A stretch of 64,000 bases of DNA from Phallusia mammillata (Eukaryota > Chordata > Ascidiacea > Phlebobranchia > Ascidiidae): NCBI GenBank assembly GCA_003260075.1, contig QLIY01000685.1, positions 1 to 64,000 on the forward strand, given 5' to 3'. Below are positions 1 to 13,200 of this stretch, piece by piece. The notes under the pieces were generated by a model, which worked only from the letters and a program-made list of their open reading frames with translations, was not told the origin of the DNA and made no database searches. Positions within the stretch are counted from its first letter, which is position 1. Each line of letters begins with the position of its first letter. The position numbers and the translations under genes are program-made.

Positions 1-766
1 GCGAACCGGTTAGCATTACTGATTACTGTCAATGGACTTTTTGTAACAAAACCGGCTGAAACCGGAGTTTCATTCGACATTGTTTAGCGATCAATTCACT
101 TTGTCAAAAAGGCAGATTGTATGATTGCCTGTAAAATAAGTTTCTTAAAAAACCAGGGTAGGCCACATATGTGACGTTGTACTTATATTTCTTATACCGG
201 TAAATTTCTTCAATAAAATCGTGTTAAATGTAAACAATCTTCTATAGGCTTTTTAAACAGTCACTACCGGTTGACGAATAAAGGTATGACCAATGATTAA
301 GATATGGCAGAAGAGTTTGATCATTTATTTCCGCCTTCAGGAACAACAGTTTATCCTGACTCGTTGTGCCATGCAGCATACAGATAGTTTCTTGCATATA
401 ACATTGTTTTCGTTCTAACGTGCTAAGCAAAACTATGACAACATTTAAAACTCATGCGAAAGTCTCCGTTTAAAATGTAACGTCTGTTAGCAAATCAAGT
501 TTACAAGCTTAAAGTGATTCGGGTTTGTGGTCAAGGGAAAACGTTGTTTAATAACCTTTTTCTTATTATTACACCTGAGAGCAAAACAATTTTCCGTTAT
601 CCCCTTTCCACAAAACATAAAATATGTCGTCACATAAAGTTGACGTCGCTAGAATTAAAAAAAACAAAATGTAGTTCACCCCTCAAAGATAGCAAATTAC
701 TCCGTTGGGGTAATTGTCCCAAGGTTAAAAACCTCACTTTGGACAAAGTATAAAAACTATGTAAAT
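1..766. other. 5' flank, no gene recognised
   Basis: This is AT-rich sequence upstream of the VioB-like gene. Short open frames occur, but none shows a domain, codon bias or splice signals that I trust. It could hold an upstream first exon of the VioB-like gene, because the first exon seen there has an acceptor-like CAG at 1269-1271. Confidence 0.4.
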
Positions 767-929
767 CAAAAACATAACTGCCAAGGAACTTGGGTATGTA
801 GAATACATCATGTAGACGTTTCAACAATCACTGTTGTCATCATCAGTGTATGTTCGTTGAAAAATCGGTTGTTGAAACATCTGGATGATGTATTCTACAT
901 ACACACGTTCTCTGGCAGTTATGTTTTTG
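767..929. repeat. Foldback element with 60-bp arms
   Basis: The left arm (about 767-827) and right arm (about 869-929) are near-perfect inverted copies separated by about 41 bp. The arms begin with CAAAAACATAACTGCCA and its reverse complement. No coding content is seen. It may be a small foldback MITE; no clear target duplication is visible in the AT-rich flanks. Confidence 0.75.
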
Positions 930-959
930 CTTAAACTTCCTTTTCGAGTCCGTGTATAG

Positions 960-1225
960 CAGTAGTTCTTAACCTTTTGGTGTAATTTCCCACTAAAGTC
1001 AATCACCCAGTTTAGTTTTTCCACTAAAATCAATTTCCCCTTCTGTTATTTTAATGACAATGTTTGTGAAAACTTTGATGCCAAATAAACGGATTTATGA
1101 CCTTTAAATATTTGAGTGAAACTTAAAACAACAATCTAGGTACCATGCATGGACTGATACGATTTCCCTCTGCATCTGCATTATTTCCCACTGGAGGGAA
1201 ATTTCCCACCGGTTGAGAACCACTG
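960..1225. mobile_element. hAT-type MITE
   Basis: The ends are CAGTAGTTCTTAACC and GGTTGAGAACCACTG, the typical hAT inverted termini. The flanking 8-mers GTGTATAG and GTGTACAA match at 6 of 8 positions. It ends only 8 bp before the first ATG assigned to the VioB-like gene, so it may separate that gene from its real first exon or promoter. Confidence 0.8.
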
Positions 1226-1232
1226 GTGTACA

Positions 1233-4200
1233 ATGTTCTTGTGTAAAACGATGTTTGTTATAACATTCTCAGCTTACTTGGGATGGCCGCGCATTCACTT
1301 CTACGGCAAATTCCACGTGAACGACCCAACGGCCAATAACTTTCGATGTTACTTTGACAACGATCGATTTTGTCCAGCATGCGGGTCCTTCAGAAAATAC
1401 ATGGCAACCGAAACAAAGATCACGGTAAATATATGCAAAGCAATAAAAAGTACATATGTAGGACTAAAAGCAAATTCCAATAAGCACAGCAAATTAGGCC
1501 GCTTGCTTTATACATCAACTTCAGTTATACGATTATGCAAAACTGGAAAAGGTGAATACTTGAGGAATGCCTTGCCGGTAAACTTTCACCTGGTCCCCTC
1601 ATTTAGTCGTATTGGATATGCGCTTTACGTAACGCCGTTTCTTCCATCTTTAAGACCCCCATTTCCGTATACCCGCCGCCCTGTATTCCTGTATTTTAGA
1701 CATGTCCCGTATACTATACCATTGTCAGAAGCGCCAAGACGCATGTAAGCGACTGTAATAACTCAGAACTACTCTCAGGTCTACAACTATACCAGCATCT
1801 CCCATATTGCCCCGTCCGCTAATCCAATGGGGAATGGACATTTCCATTTCATATCCACGGTCGTTACATCAACTTGCTGGGACCCGAAAAAGCAATGCAC
1901 GATCAAAAACGGCCTATTCGCACGACCCCTTGAAGGTATGTTATAAAACCACCAAACAAAAAACATGTCAGTTAATTTGTACACATTTAGGCTTTAAAGG
2001 TATGTAGAAAATGCAAATAGCAAATTGCTTTAACATGTAGTTGTGTAAATCAAAAGTGATGAAAAATACATGCAGTTGATCATATTTTTACTTTTTTTGC
2101 GATATCCATTTTGGACTGTGTTGTTGTTTCCTATAATAAACTTAATGTTGAAATTTCTAAGAGACTATAAATTGAAACATCTGAAAACAGGCTTGTACTA
2201 AGCTTATGTATATAATGTACGCAACATCAAACATCCCATGCCCCTATCAACATCAAGCTTATCATGACCAATCTGTTGTAATTAATTCGAATGCACCTAA
2301 CACTTTTTTATTATTATTGAAGGTCGGTTTGAATCGGTTCGCCTCACTTAAGGCCAAAATGGCCGAAATAAAGTTTACCGTGGCCAAATAAAGTTTACCG
2401 GCATAAGCAGTTAACAAAACAAAATTTAGGTAAACACCATGCCCGAATGGTAGACTTGGATCCCGATTGGCAAATTGCTCCTGAAGTAATTGGATATCAT
2501 ATCACAGTAGACGGAGCTTTCTCGGCTAAAATGCTCAATACCCCCATTTCACACAACACTGAACGTTTAAAAAGGTAATTATGCATTTTTAGCTTTGTAA
2601 AAATTCGGTTTAAGTACAATGCAATTCAGTATATGTCTAAAAAAGATTTTGAATTCCTAAAATGTTTATCACGGGGAATCAGACGTTAGTGTCCAGCTTT
2701 TAGACTTTTTGTTCAAAGGATAATTGTTTGAAAACAAAGCCAAATAAACTGGTGACAGAAAGCGTCGCAATAAAGATTGTGACGTCACAAACATATAAGA
2801 ATGTTTTCAAACGGTTTAGCCACCTCTATGGATCTAGTCCAGTGGTACTTAACCTTTTTGGTGTGGTTTCCCACTAAAGTCAACCACCAACCTCGAATTT
2901 CCCATTTGTTATTTTTATAATGATGTTTTGTGCCCCACGTTAACAAAAAAAAATTAATCTTTAAATGAAAAAATCTCGTGAAGCGATTTGGTCTTGACCT
3001 TAAAGGTATACTGCAATCTTATTTAGTTTAAATAGTGCTTCTGAGAGAGGTTAAACTTTTTGGAATATTAAGTAGTCTCTTCTGCTTGTATTAGTCATTT
3101 ATTGCATCACAATCAACCAAGGAAAGGCTTTTATTAGCAAAATAGCAAAGTCATTTATACTTTTAGTCTTGTCTGTGATGTAACAAACGCGGCCTTTGGA
3201 TTTCTATGTGTCTTGTAAACCTTGGTGAAATTAATCTTACATGTTGTTGCGGAAATTTTTTTGTAAAGTAACTTTCAACGGTTAATTNTAGTCATACAAT
3301 GCCCCCCCCCCTTTCCCACTAGTGGGAAATTTCCCACCGGTTAAGAACCACTGATCTAGTCTATGGGTGGGCAACCTGCGGCCCGCGGGCCAAATGCGGC
3401 CCTTGATTAAAGTTTGTGCGGCCCGCAGAGACGCTTGGATATCAAATGTACTGGCAAACGAGTCCAAGTGTTATATATTTTCCAGCAGATTAATGCGCCC
3501 GGTGCTATTTTTCTGCGACCTGTCAATTTGTGGCTATAATCAAATGCGAATTTTACTTGTAGTTAAGCATACTTGGTATGCAACCAAGTAACCCCCCCCC
3601 CTGGCTATAATCAAATGCGAATTTTACTTGTAGTTAAGCATATTTGGTATGTAACAAAGTACAATCACCTTGTGTTATATAAAGGTGCGGCCCGCGTTCT
3701 AATCATGCTAATTGTATTTGGCCCCACAGTGAAAAAGGTTGCACACCCCTGATCTAGTCATACAATGATCTCGACTTTTAGCTAACACAAGGTAATCTTT
3801 AGTTTGTGTGTCTTGCAAGTAATCATAAGCTGAAGACCAGTGGTTCTCAACCTTTCGTGGACCGTGGCCCCCTAATAGTAAGTTTTTGGCCTCGTGGCCC
3901 CCATTAAGTAGCCCTGTAAGTCCTGTGGCCCCCTTTAAAAATGTAAATGGCAAACTCGTGTTGGAATTCGGTACTAATTTTGGCTTTAAACAGGTCGAAT
4001 AGAGTAAACAAGAATTCTGTAATAGTGAAAAAACTCAATGTAGACAAATAGTATGTGAAATAGTCGATTAATTTAGGTAATAAAGTTATTTGTAACACAC
4101 ACTTAATTGTAAAAATGGCTTTTAGTGGGTGTTTCTGGTGAATCGACACTCGTGGCCCCTCGGAACACAGCTCGTGGTCCCCTGGAGGCCCATGGGCCCT

Positions 4201-7200
4201 GGTTGAGAACCACTGCTGTAGACTGTAAGATATTGTAGATTGATGATCAGAGTGAATTGCTGTAGAAAGTCTAGTTCCCGCATCGCAGATACTTATTTCA
4301 CCAAGGGCCGTTTTAAGCACGATACAGGAATAATAACCTGGTAACGCGGTTCTGGGACTAGGTGCTTGTGTGTACAGAACTGTAATAGAGTCAGTATTTT
4401 TTAAAACCTGCCTCCTTTTCGACACTGGCGTATCATTCTGACTTGAAAGTATTTTTCAGGGTAGTTGGCAGTGCCATGTCGCCCAGTCTTAAAAGTAAAC
4501 TGGTTGACGTGGAATGGTTGGACGACAACTACAAGAGGAAGTTTAAAATGGCAAAGAATCTGTCCATCAACTTCGTTCTCGACGCATTGTGAGTGCTGTA
4601 CTGTGTTGTGTTTTGAACAATTATTTTGGAAATTAGTTAGTGTTTCATAACCATTGTGGTTGACCGGTTGATCCTAAGATTGGACTAAACCTTTCAGAGC
4701 AGACTTGTAGCACAAGCCAGAAACCTGGACACAACCCAAGGTATTTCAAACAAAGTTCGAATTAGGCCCGAAAGATGAAATTGTGGAATAAATGAGACTG
4801 AGTTTGAAGTCAGGCCGAGTCAGGCCGAGTCAAGCCTTTTGTATTCAAACTTAAGCCTAAACATGAACAAGACCCGAAGAACCCGGCTCGGCTTGCAGTT
4901 CTGCTTTGGAGGCGGTTATCGAGTCTCTTATTGGTAAATGAATTCGTTGCATTGGAAAGTTGGTGGGTGGCGAAGGAGACGAAACGAAAAGCTGAATCAA
5001 TAATGCAACTTTTACTTTATTGTGCGTTTAAATACTGAGCGAAATTTAAAATTTTTGCTTTGAAGAGTTTCTACATTGCCCCTTTTCCTTAACGCCCTGA
5101 GCACATGCTTACTTTGCCTAATGTGTAATTTAATCCTGCTTTTACCAACTTAAATACGATTTTTCAAATTAAATTCTTAATTTTTCAGCGACTATAATAA
5201 ACTGAGCGGTCGATTGACTGGCACAATCGGTATGACGTCATCGGACGATCCGGAAAACCTGTTTTCTGGTCGGGTGATGAGGCCGTTTCACGCATGTGAG
5301 GACAACACTTGGGAAGTGCCGTTTTACGTTAGCTACGAACACAAGGTAATCTTTAGTTTGTGTGTTTTGGAAGTAATCATAAGCTGTAGTGTAGACCGTA
5401 AGATATTGTAGATTAATGATCAGAGTGAATTGCTATAGTAGGCCTAGTTGATGCAGTCATTTGTGACTGTGGGGAAGAAAAGAGAAAACTTTATTTTAAA
5501 TTATGTCAAAATCTGACTGAAACAATTTTGACATTACAAAATGCTTTACTGGTTAAAATCGTGCATTTTAAAACATAAATACTTTTTAAAATCTTGTATT
5601 TGTTTGCAACCGAAAAAGAAGGTTGGACATTTAGGTTATTTATCCTCACTTTTTATTTTAAAGATCACTGAACAACATTTCACTATAAAATGTTTTTTTT
5701 TTTATTTAGAAATATGAAACAAACTAAATTTTTGTGTTAAAGTTCAAAGCTTTAAAGCAATGTTATTTTTTCAAGAAACTTGTCCTTGATCTGAGTGTGA
5801 TGGTTAAGAGCGACATTTACGGGAATTTCAGCAAGTCAACGTTAAAACACATTGATATAGCGGTGTTGGATGCCCCGTCTGTGTGTCCATCGCTCAACAA
5901 ACAATGTTTCCAGCGGGCTTTAATGTGCGAAGGTCATAACTTCTTCTTAGTGACTCAAGGCGGATGGCTGGACTTTTTAACAAACATAAAATGGCAAGTC
6001 GAACTCGTTTTTGTTACTTTTTTGACAGTTACACTATATAACATGCATAGGCAACCTGTACGAATTGGTCCGTTACAATTACTCATACGGCCGAAAACAT
6101 GAAATACTTTATTTCGAATGTAGCTAAAGCATAAAAGAAGAATGCTTTACCATGGGATAACGAGTTAACATAACCCTTGCTCTAAAACCGACTGGCGGCA
6201 AACCTCGGTATTCTGGACCCGGTTGGACCTAAAAAATTGTCCTATCCGATGTCGGTTATTTCAAGCCTTACCACATTACAAATTATTTGTACCTCAAGTT
6301 TTGTCTAAATTGGGCGAAGACCCGGATTAACCGAATCCGGTTTTACCGAGGTTTACTGTATGTCTACTAAACGTATCTTACATTTGTATTAACCAATAAA
6401 TAAGGGACAGGGTCTCATAAGATAAAATGTGTGTATGAATTAATTTAATTATACAATTATAGCCAGTAAACACTGAGGATGTGCATTTTGGAAAAAAAAT
6501 TGACGTTCGTTCGAAATAATAGTTTCAACCGGGCAGGTTTGCCGTGATTTTTATGGGGATAAAGTAAGATTACAAAGATAAAGTCATAAACCGTGTTCTT
6601 TTAACAATTTACCTTAATTAATAATCGTATGTTCAGGTACCGCAATTTTGGTGGTGTAGCTGAAATTTTGTTGGATTGGGCGAGTCCAGAGATGGTGCGC
6701 TCTATCGCCCACTCGCGGCTGGCTGTGGTGAACAGATCGACGACGCACGAGGATCTTCCATTCAAAAATAAAAAAATTGCTTACACCCTATGTGGCTTGT
6801 TTCCGCGCTATTGCGGGTATCTGAACGGAAACGGGAATGAGAGCTGTCACGTGGTGGCGTTAGAGGACGAAATGGGCTTTAATTTTAAGGTAAGAAATTG
6901 ATCTAAGGTAAGAAATTGAGGGCAGGAACTTGGCCGAATGGTCCGGCGCGCCTGACCCATATACAGACATAAAAACCCTGATCGGGATTCGTCCCCGGGA
7001 GAGTCCTGGGTTCGAACCCCGTGAAAAAAAAAAAAATTGATCTCGGTGTCAAAATAATTTATGTTTAAAATGCTTCAGCTAGGTGGCATATGCAGTACGT
7101 TGACTTTAAATTAAGTTGCAAGAAAGTAAAATTTTAAAGGTTTACGGTGCATAGAAAACGTTGTGAATTACAGATTCTATTCAAGTTTACAGTCTTATCA

Positions 7201-10200
7201 TTTTGAAAGCATTTTCTTTCCTGTTCTCAAGAAAAAAGGTAACATCACCACATATTGCTACTTATACATGCTTATGTTGCAGCCAATGGGTGGATATACA
7301 CGCCGACTAGCGCGTGGACAGTCATGGAAAATACCTGCAGTGGCATCAAGCTTCGGTCGTCCACTGAAGGGAGCTAAGCTGCAACTGAGGCTGTTAGAAA
7401 GATCACAAACAATGGCGAATTGTAACCCTCATGTAAGTTCCTGTTCTGCATCCACGGCATTGCATTGCAAATTAAACGTAACATAAGATCCTATTTTTCA
7501 CCAACTGACGATGACATTAAAGATGAGCCTAATCGTAGAATTATACAAAGGCATGTTTTTTAGCATATGTCATTGACATACAAGTAATAAAGCCAATAAA
7601 TGATTTTAATGCCCGCTATCCCATAAAAGTGGCGCATAAGACAATATACCCTACATAGTACATTGTTATGCCCTAGTACAGAGTTTCCCAACCTTTTTCG
7701 GCGAATTTATCCCTTAACAATTCAAACATTTTTATTCCTTCCTAATATACTACATAGTAAATGCTAAATCATACCAAGATCGTTCAAAATTGGGTCTTAT
7801 ATCAACTTTACAGCTAATTTTCCCAGAACTTGAGTGCCTATTTACAAACCACTCGTAAAAGTCAAAGTAAAACCCGTCCCTTAAGTTTAAAATTTCTCCC
7901 TTGGGGGGAATTTCTCCCTAATCGGAACCACTGCTCCAGTAATAAAACATAACGCCCCAAAACTATTTTTTACATAAAAAGTGATGAATTGTTTTCAATA
8001 GCATTAGCACAGCAATACATTATTTATTTAACAACACATCAAATGAAATTAAGATAATATGTTAATGTTACCTCCTATAGCAACCGTGCTCGCCTTTTCT
8101 CTCGTGGCCAAAAGAACCTCTTAAACTGACAGGTCCAGTGATGACGGACATGCATGGCATCGCTCAACTCTCTGTGGAAATCATTAGAAATATTGGACAT
8201 CCCAGAAAATGCGGAATGGACGGACAGGTTGGTGTTTTTTATCATCTTTTTTAGCTAAGCTGATACTTTTGATACTATAAAGACTCGCATTAAGATGTAA
8301 GTTTAAGGCTTAACCAACAGCTTTTTATGAGAGTTCTTAATCACATGAAATGTATCAGCACATGTTCTGCATAAATTTACAGAAAAACAAATCTCTTTTT
8401 GCCATATGAGTTTCTTTCTTATTTTTTTGAAACACATGAGATGTTGCTGCAATTTCATACAATATTAAAACTTGTCATAGAGCAGAAAAAAAAAACAATT
8501 AAACCGAAAAAATGTCTCCCCGATAAAGGTTTCTTCAGCAGCTCTTGCTTTTGCACAGATCTATCCAATGGGAATTGAGGCAACGTTCACCGATCGACAT
8601 GGGCGGATTTTTAAAATTGGCGATGGAGGAATGTTTACCATCCGTGGAAATTATGGAACACTTCTCAAAGAATGTTCGCTTCATAAAGGGTATTCAAGCT
8701 TTGCAATGGCACTTAAAGTCTTCAGGTAAGCTTCAAAATAGAAAATTTTTAATTACTACTGTCGGCCCAGAGTGATGAATTTTATTGATTTTGAACTAGA
8801 GACATTGATGAAAGCTGAATAATTTTCCTTTCAGAACGATCCAATATTTTCAAATTCGCCCCTAATTACTCATATCAGAGCCACAATAATAAATTCAACA
8901 AATTTAGGCTGCGTAACATAAAAACATTACTGAGAAAAAATATTGTAGAGATTATTCAGCAATGGATTGTTACACCACAGCAATTTTATCGTTGTGATTT
9001 TATCGCGGCAATTTTGGTACATCCAGTAATTTCATACAAGCCTTTTCATCGCAGTAAATTCATCGCTGTAGTTTCACTGCAGTAATTTTTTTTTTTAATA
9101 TTTTTATCGTGGTAATTACTTCGCAGCAAATGCACAGCGATAATTTCATTTCAATCCTAGTTCAAACAAAGTTACAGCAATAAAAACAACAAGTGCTTAT
9201 AAGTAAAATAATTTTCGTTCCGGTTTGCTTTTACTATTCCCTAATGATCGTAAGTTTTTTTTAAGAATCTGGTTTTAATACAGATCCATTGTTTCCAAAA
9301 CTACTCTTTCCTAAGAAACGTTGTTATTTAGCGTTTTCTTTATTCCAATTTTACTTCCACTTTTTTACCGTGCCCCCTTAATAGTGTTCTCATGTAGTAA
9401 TGAAACTTGTGTGCATGCAAAAACACCTAAAAGTAATGTACATTGCTCACATCTTTTAAACGACACATAGTACCAACTTTTTTGCTTTTGTTGTCGGTCA
9501 TTAATTGTAATATTTATATTTTAGCTCTCTGCCGACGACAGTAATGAAAAATATGTGTCCTTCGTGGGAGGAGCACATCAGACCTATATTCCAGTTCTAC
9601 TACAACATGTTTCCAATTATGGCGAAACACGACATTATCAACTTGAGATCTATTGAAAATGTCAGGTACACAAAATCTTTCATGTTTTCAAAAATATACG
9701 TATATACACTGAGTAGGTGCATGTTGGTGTTTGTAGAAATGAATGCACCAACCTATACCAAAACATTTCTCAATTTTTCTTCTAGTTTTTCTTTTGGATG
9801 TAATGTTGTATTAATTGTTCTGTTAATAACAACAATTATAAAAATATAGACAATGTCTTAAACACGACGTTTTAGGGCTATTGGACATTATAGGCTAAGT
9901 CCAGAAACCAGGTACTTAGCTAGGTAATTTTATTTTGTACGTAAACATGACCCGAAATCAGGCCCAAATTAGTCCCGTTTGTTAAGTAATCCCAAGCCTG
10001 AACCCGGCACGACCTAAAGCTCTGCCTCGAATTCCTTGTATACCTCAATGTATTATGTTGTTTTGATTACGAAACAGAGGGTCTATGATTTGTAACTTAG
10101 CAAATGTGGCAGTGCAAAGTCACACTCGAACTAAAAGTCTGTCATAACTCAACCAAGGTGAAAAGAATAAGTTTGTTTTATCTTTGCAGGAAAAAGATTC

Positions 10201-13200
10201 ACCTTGTTAATATGTCGATGTTTGAGTACGGCTGGGATCACCCGAACTTTATGCCAACGACCCGCGATTTGTCACCAGACAAGACCGAGCTCGTCAGACG
10301 GTGGATCGAATGTGAAGTGAACGGTCCACCTAAAACCGAAAAACCAAAGATAAAGTAAGTTTAATTGTATAAGGTGGAGATTAATCGTACATCTCAAAAA
10401 CTGTTTACAAAGAGACAAGTTAAGAAGAAACATTTCACGATTGCTGCTTTAATGTACAATTTTTTTGGGGGGGTTGGCGACTTGCCACTTCACGTAAAGG
10501 CTTCCCATGGAACTTTATGTACCGGCAAAAAGCAGTGTGCCGGTAAACCGGTAAAATAGAAGGTGGTGACGCAACAAAATCCCACAGGTTCCTTAAATCC
10601 CGTGAATTTGTGTTCTAATTCGTAAAAAACGTTGGCCCGCAGGCGTCTCGTCTGGTAAACGTTGGCCTCATTAAAAAAAGTTTTGACACCCCTACCCTAC
10701 AAGTTAGTATTGTACAAATGTATGTCTGCTTTTTATTTTTGGAACATACGTTTATTGTTGCAACTCGCGAAAACTAAGAAAAATACTTTTCCTTTATTAC
10801 CAGTTTTGTTTGAGGTAATGTCGTGTACGCTCTGTTAACAAGTGAAAGTATACTTTTGGCTCTCATATGAAACTTGCTTCTGAATATAAGCAACTTCTCG
10901 CAATAAAATCTTGAGGATTTTGCATCTTGTAACAAAAGCTGTATTTCTTTGTTTGCAGTAAATATCAAGTTGCCCGAGCAGAAGTTTGTGGTTCCGCTGA
11001 ACAACTACGAAAAACTGTTGCGCGTTTGCACGAAAACTTTCAGAGTGCGATGCTGCTTGAGCTCTACACGATACCTCCCTACCTCACAGCGCTGTTTTCA
11101 TTGAAAAGGGACCGATTCAAACATGCTTCAGAAGTCCTAAAAAGGTACAATATCGTATAACCCAGGCATCGTTCTTGAAAAAATTGTTTGCTTTTCCAAT
11201 TAATTCTTCAAAAGCAAGTATACTGCCATTAAGCGAGATCTAAATTCTATGATTCTTTTAAACGTTTCATTTTTCTGTTTTTTTTTTCGCGACAAAGCTT
11301 TGCCGGTAATTTGATTTTTGACTTATTTTGTTTGAGTGAGCTGACTATTTAAATGATTTTCTAAATTTTGAAACAGTTTTATGTGATTTTCTAAATTTTA
11401 AAAGTTATGGTAGATACTTTTTTGTGTGTTCAGCGTTTCTACAGAGGAAATGCTTCACATGTCGCTAGCTGCCAATATCCTTAACTCAATTGGGGGAAAA
11501 CCGAATCTGACTAATGCAGAATGGGTTCCATTTTACCCAACGCCGTTTCCGTCACGTGACTTTTACGAGGTTTGTTAGAGAAGTTTCTGAAAAGGATTCT
11601 AAATTATCTCTATGTACGAATACAAACCCATTATTAAACTTTTTGAACTATTTAGATCTTTTTCCAAAAATTATTTATGCGTTTCATTCCAGGAAAAGTA
11701 GAACATTCTTTGCATAAAAAAGTTTGGTTTTAAATTTATTGTGCACGAGATATGGTGAATTGATAACAGTGATCGTTAATAAAAAACGTTGAAAACTACT
11801 GTTTTGCAGGAAGGAGGACTGTAAATATATAATTTTAATTTCTTGTATTTTTTGTTGTAGTAATACATAGAAAGTTGTTTATGGACTCTTTGTCAGCTTG
11901 GCTTAGCAGTAACTAGCATGGTTTGCTATGCCTAACGCTATTTCTAATACATTTTAGATTCGACCCGGTTTAAATTTGAAGTTAGAACCGTACTCCAGTA
12001 CACTAGTGAAAGAAGTATTTGCTGAAATTGAGAAGCCAGCCCCCATGGAGATCATAAAAACACTGAACTCTATCGCTCTCTTGTGGCAAGTCACACCGCC
12101 GGACAAAGGTGGCAGGTGGAGAAAAAACACCGAAAAGGGAAAAAAGAAATTTACTGGTTTGTGAAAAAATGTGAAAATAAAAAAGGAAAAAATAACACTT
12201 TAAACCAGTGGCCTTCAACCTTTTTAGCAAAATCCCCCCCTTGCTAGGGCACTGGCTCCAAATCGCCCCCCATTATATTGTTATTTTTTTGTTAAAGTTC
12301 TTGACTCTTGAGCATTTGCGTGCAATTAGTTTTACAGAGCACCACGAAAGCTCATGTTTACAGTTAAAACCCAATTTAATTGCTACAACAACACTGAGGG
12401 TCAATTTCACGCAATTCTAACGCAATCTAAGCGAAGTTTGTAACTTCATAGACAAGATAAAATTATACGACTATGCGCTAACAATAGCCTTTTTGTAATT
12501 TTGATTGAAAATAATGGGGCATTACATAGTAGAAGAGAAAACTATACATTCCACATTAATAACTGACACTAGATTTATCAAATTAAATGATACAAAAATT
12601 TCGCAGTTTTTGAAGTGCTAGTAGGCCAAAATAAATTGTAAAAGTGAAACAAGTTTGAGGGAAAGCTCGTTACAGTTATATTTCAGAAATGTAATGCCGG
12701 TCACCATACATAGCCTTAACAACTCGTCCCGTGTGGCCAAATAAACAGACCAACCTTGCTCTCGATATCACAAAAAGTACAAAAAAATCGCTAAATGCAA
12801 TTGCTTTAAACAATGTAACTAAGACGGATGTTAAATACTTTAGATGTCTACTTTGAAGATGAAGATGACGTTGATGTTGACGTCACCGAGTCCGGTGGCC
12901 CTTCATGGTACGATATTGCGTCACGAGCAACCAAAACTAACAAGGTGAGTGTTTGAGTGTGAAGTGAGTTTTCTGTTTGGTTAAAATTGTTCAATAGGCA
13001 AGATGAATACATTCATACATAAATCTTTCTTCGCCAGCCCATTGAAGGCGTTGTACCGAATCAAGCCGATCTCCCTAGTATTTCCATAAGGCAAGGCGAA
13101 GGCTACAAAAGTCTAGCCAGCGGTGGGATTCGAACCCACGGCAGTAGTCTTTTTGGGACTCTCTACTCTAACAACTGAGCGACGCAGGGCGAATCACGTT

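Noticed and set aside
6931-7033. Functional Leu/Ser tRNA
   Set aside because: Only the A and B boxes fit; there is no complete cloverleaf, and a poly-A tail follows.
12206-12420. hAT-type MITE starting CAGTGGCCTTCAACC
   Set aside because: I could not find a matching right terminus or target duplication, so at most it is a half element.
13116-13189. Functional tRNA gene on the minus strand
   Set aside because: Mispaired acceptor, C instead of U at position 33 and an unlikely anticodon loop; treated as a tRNA-derived core.
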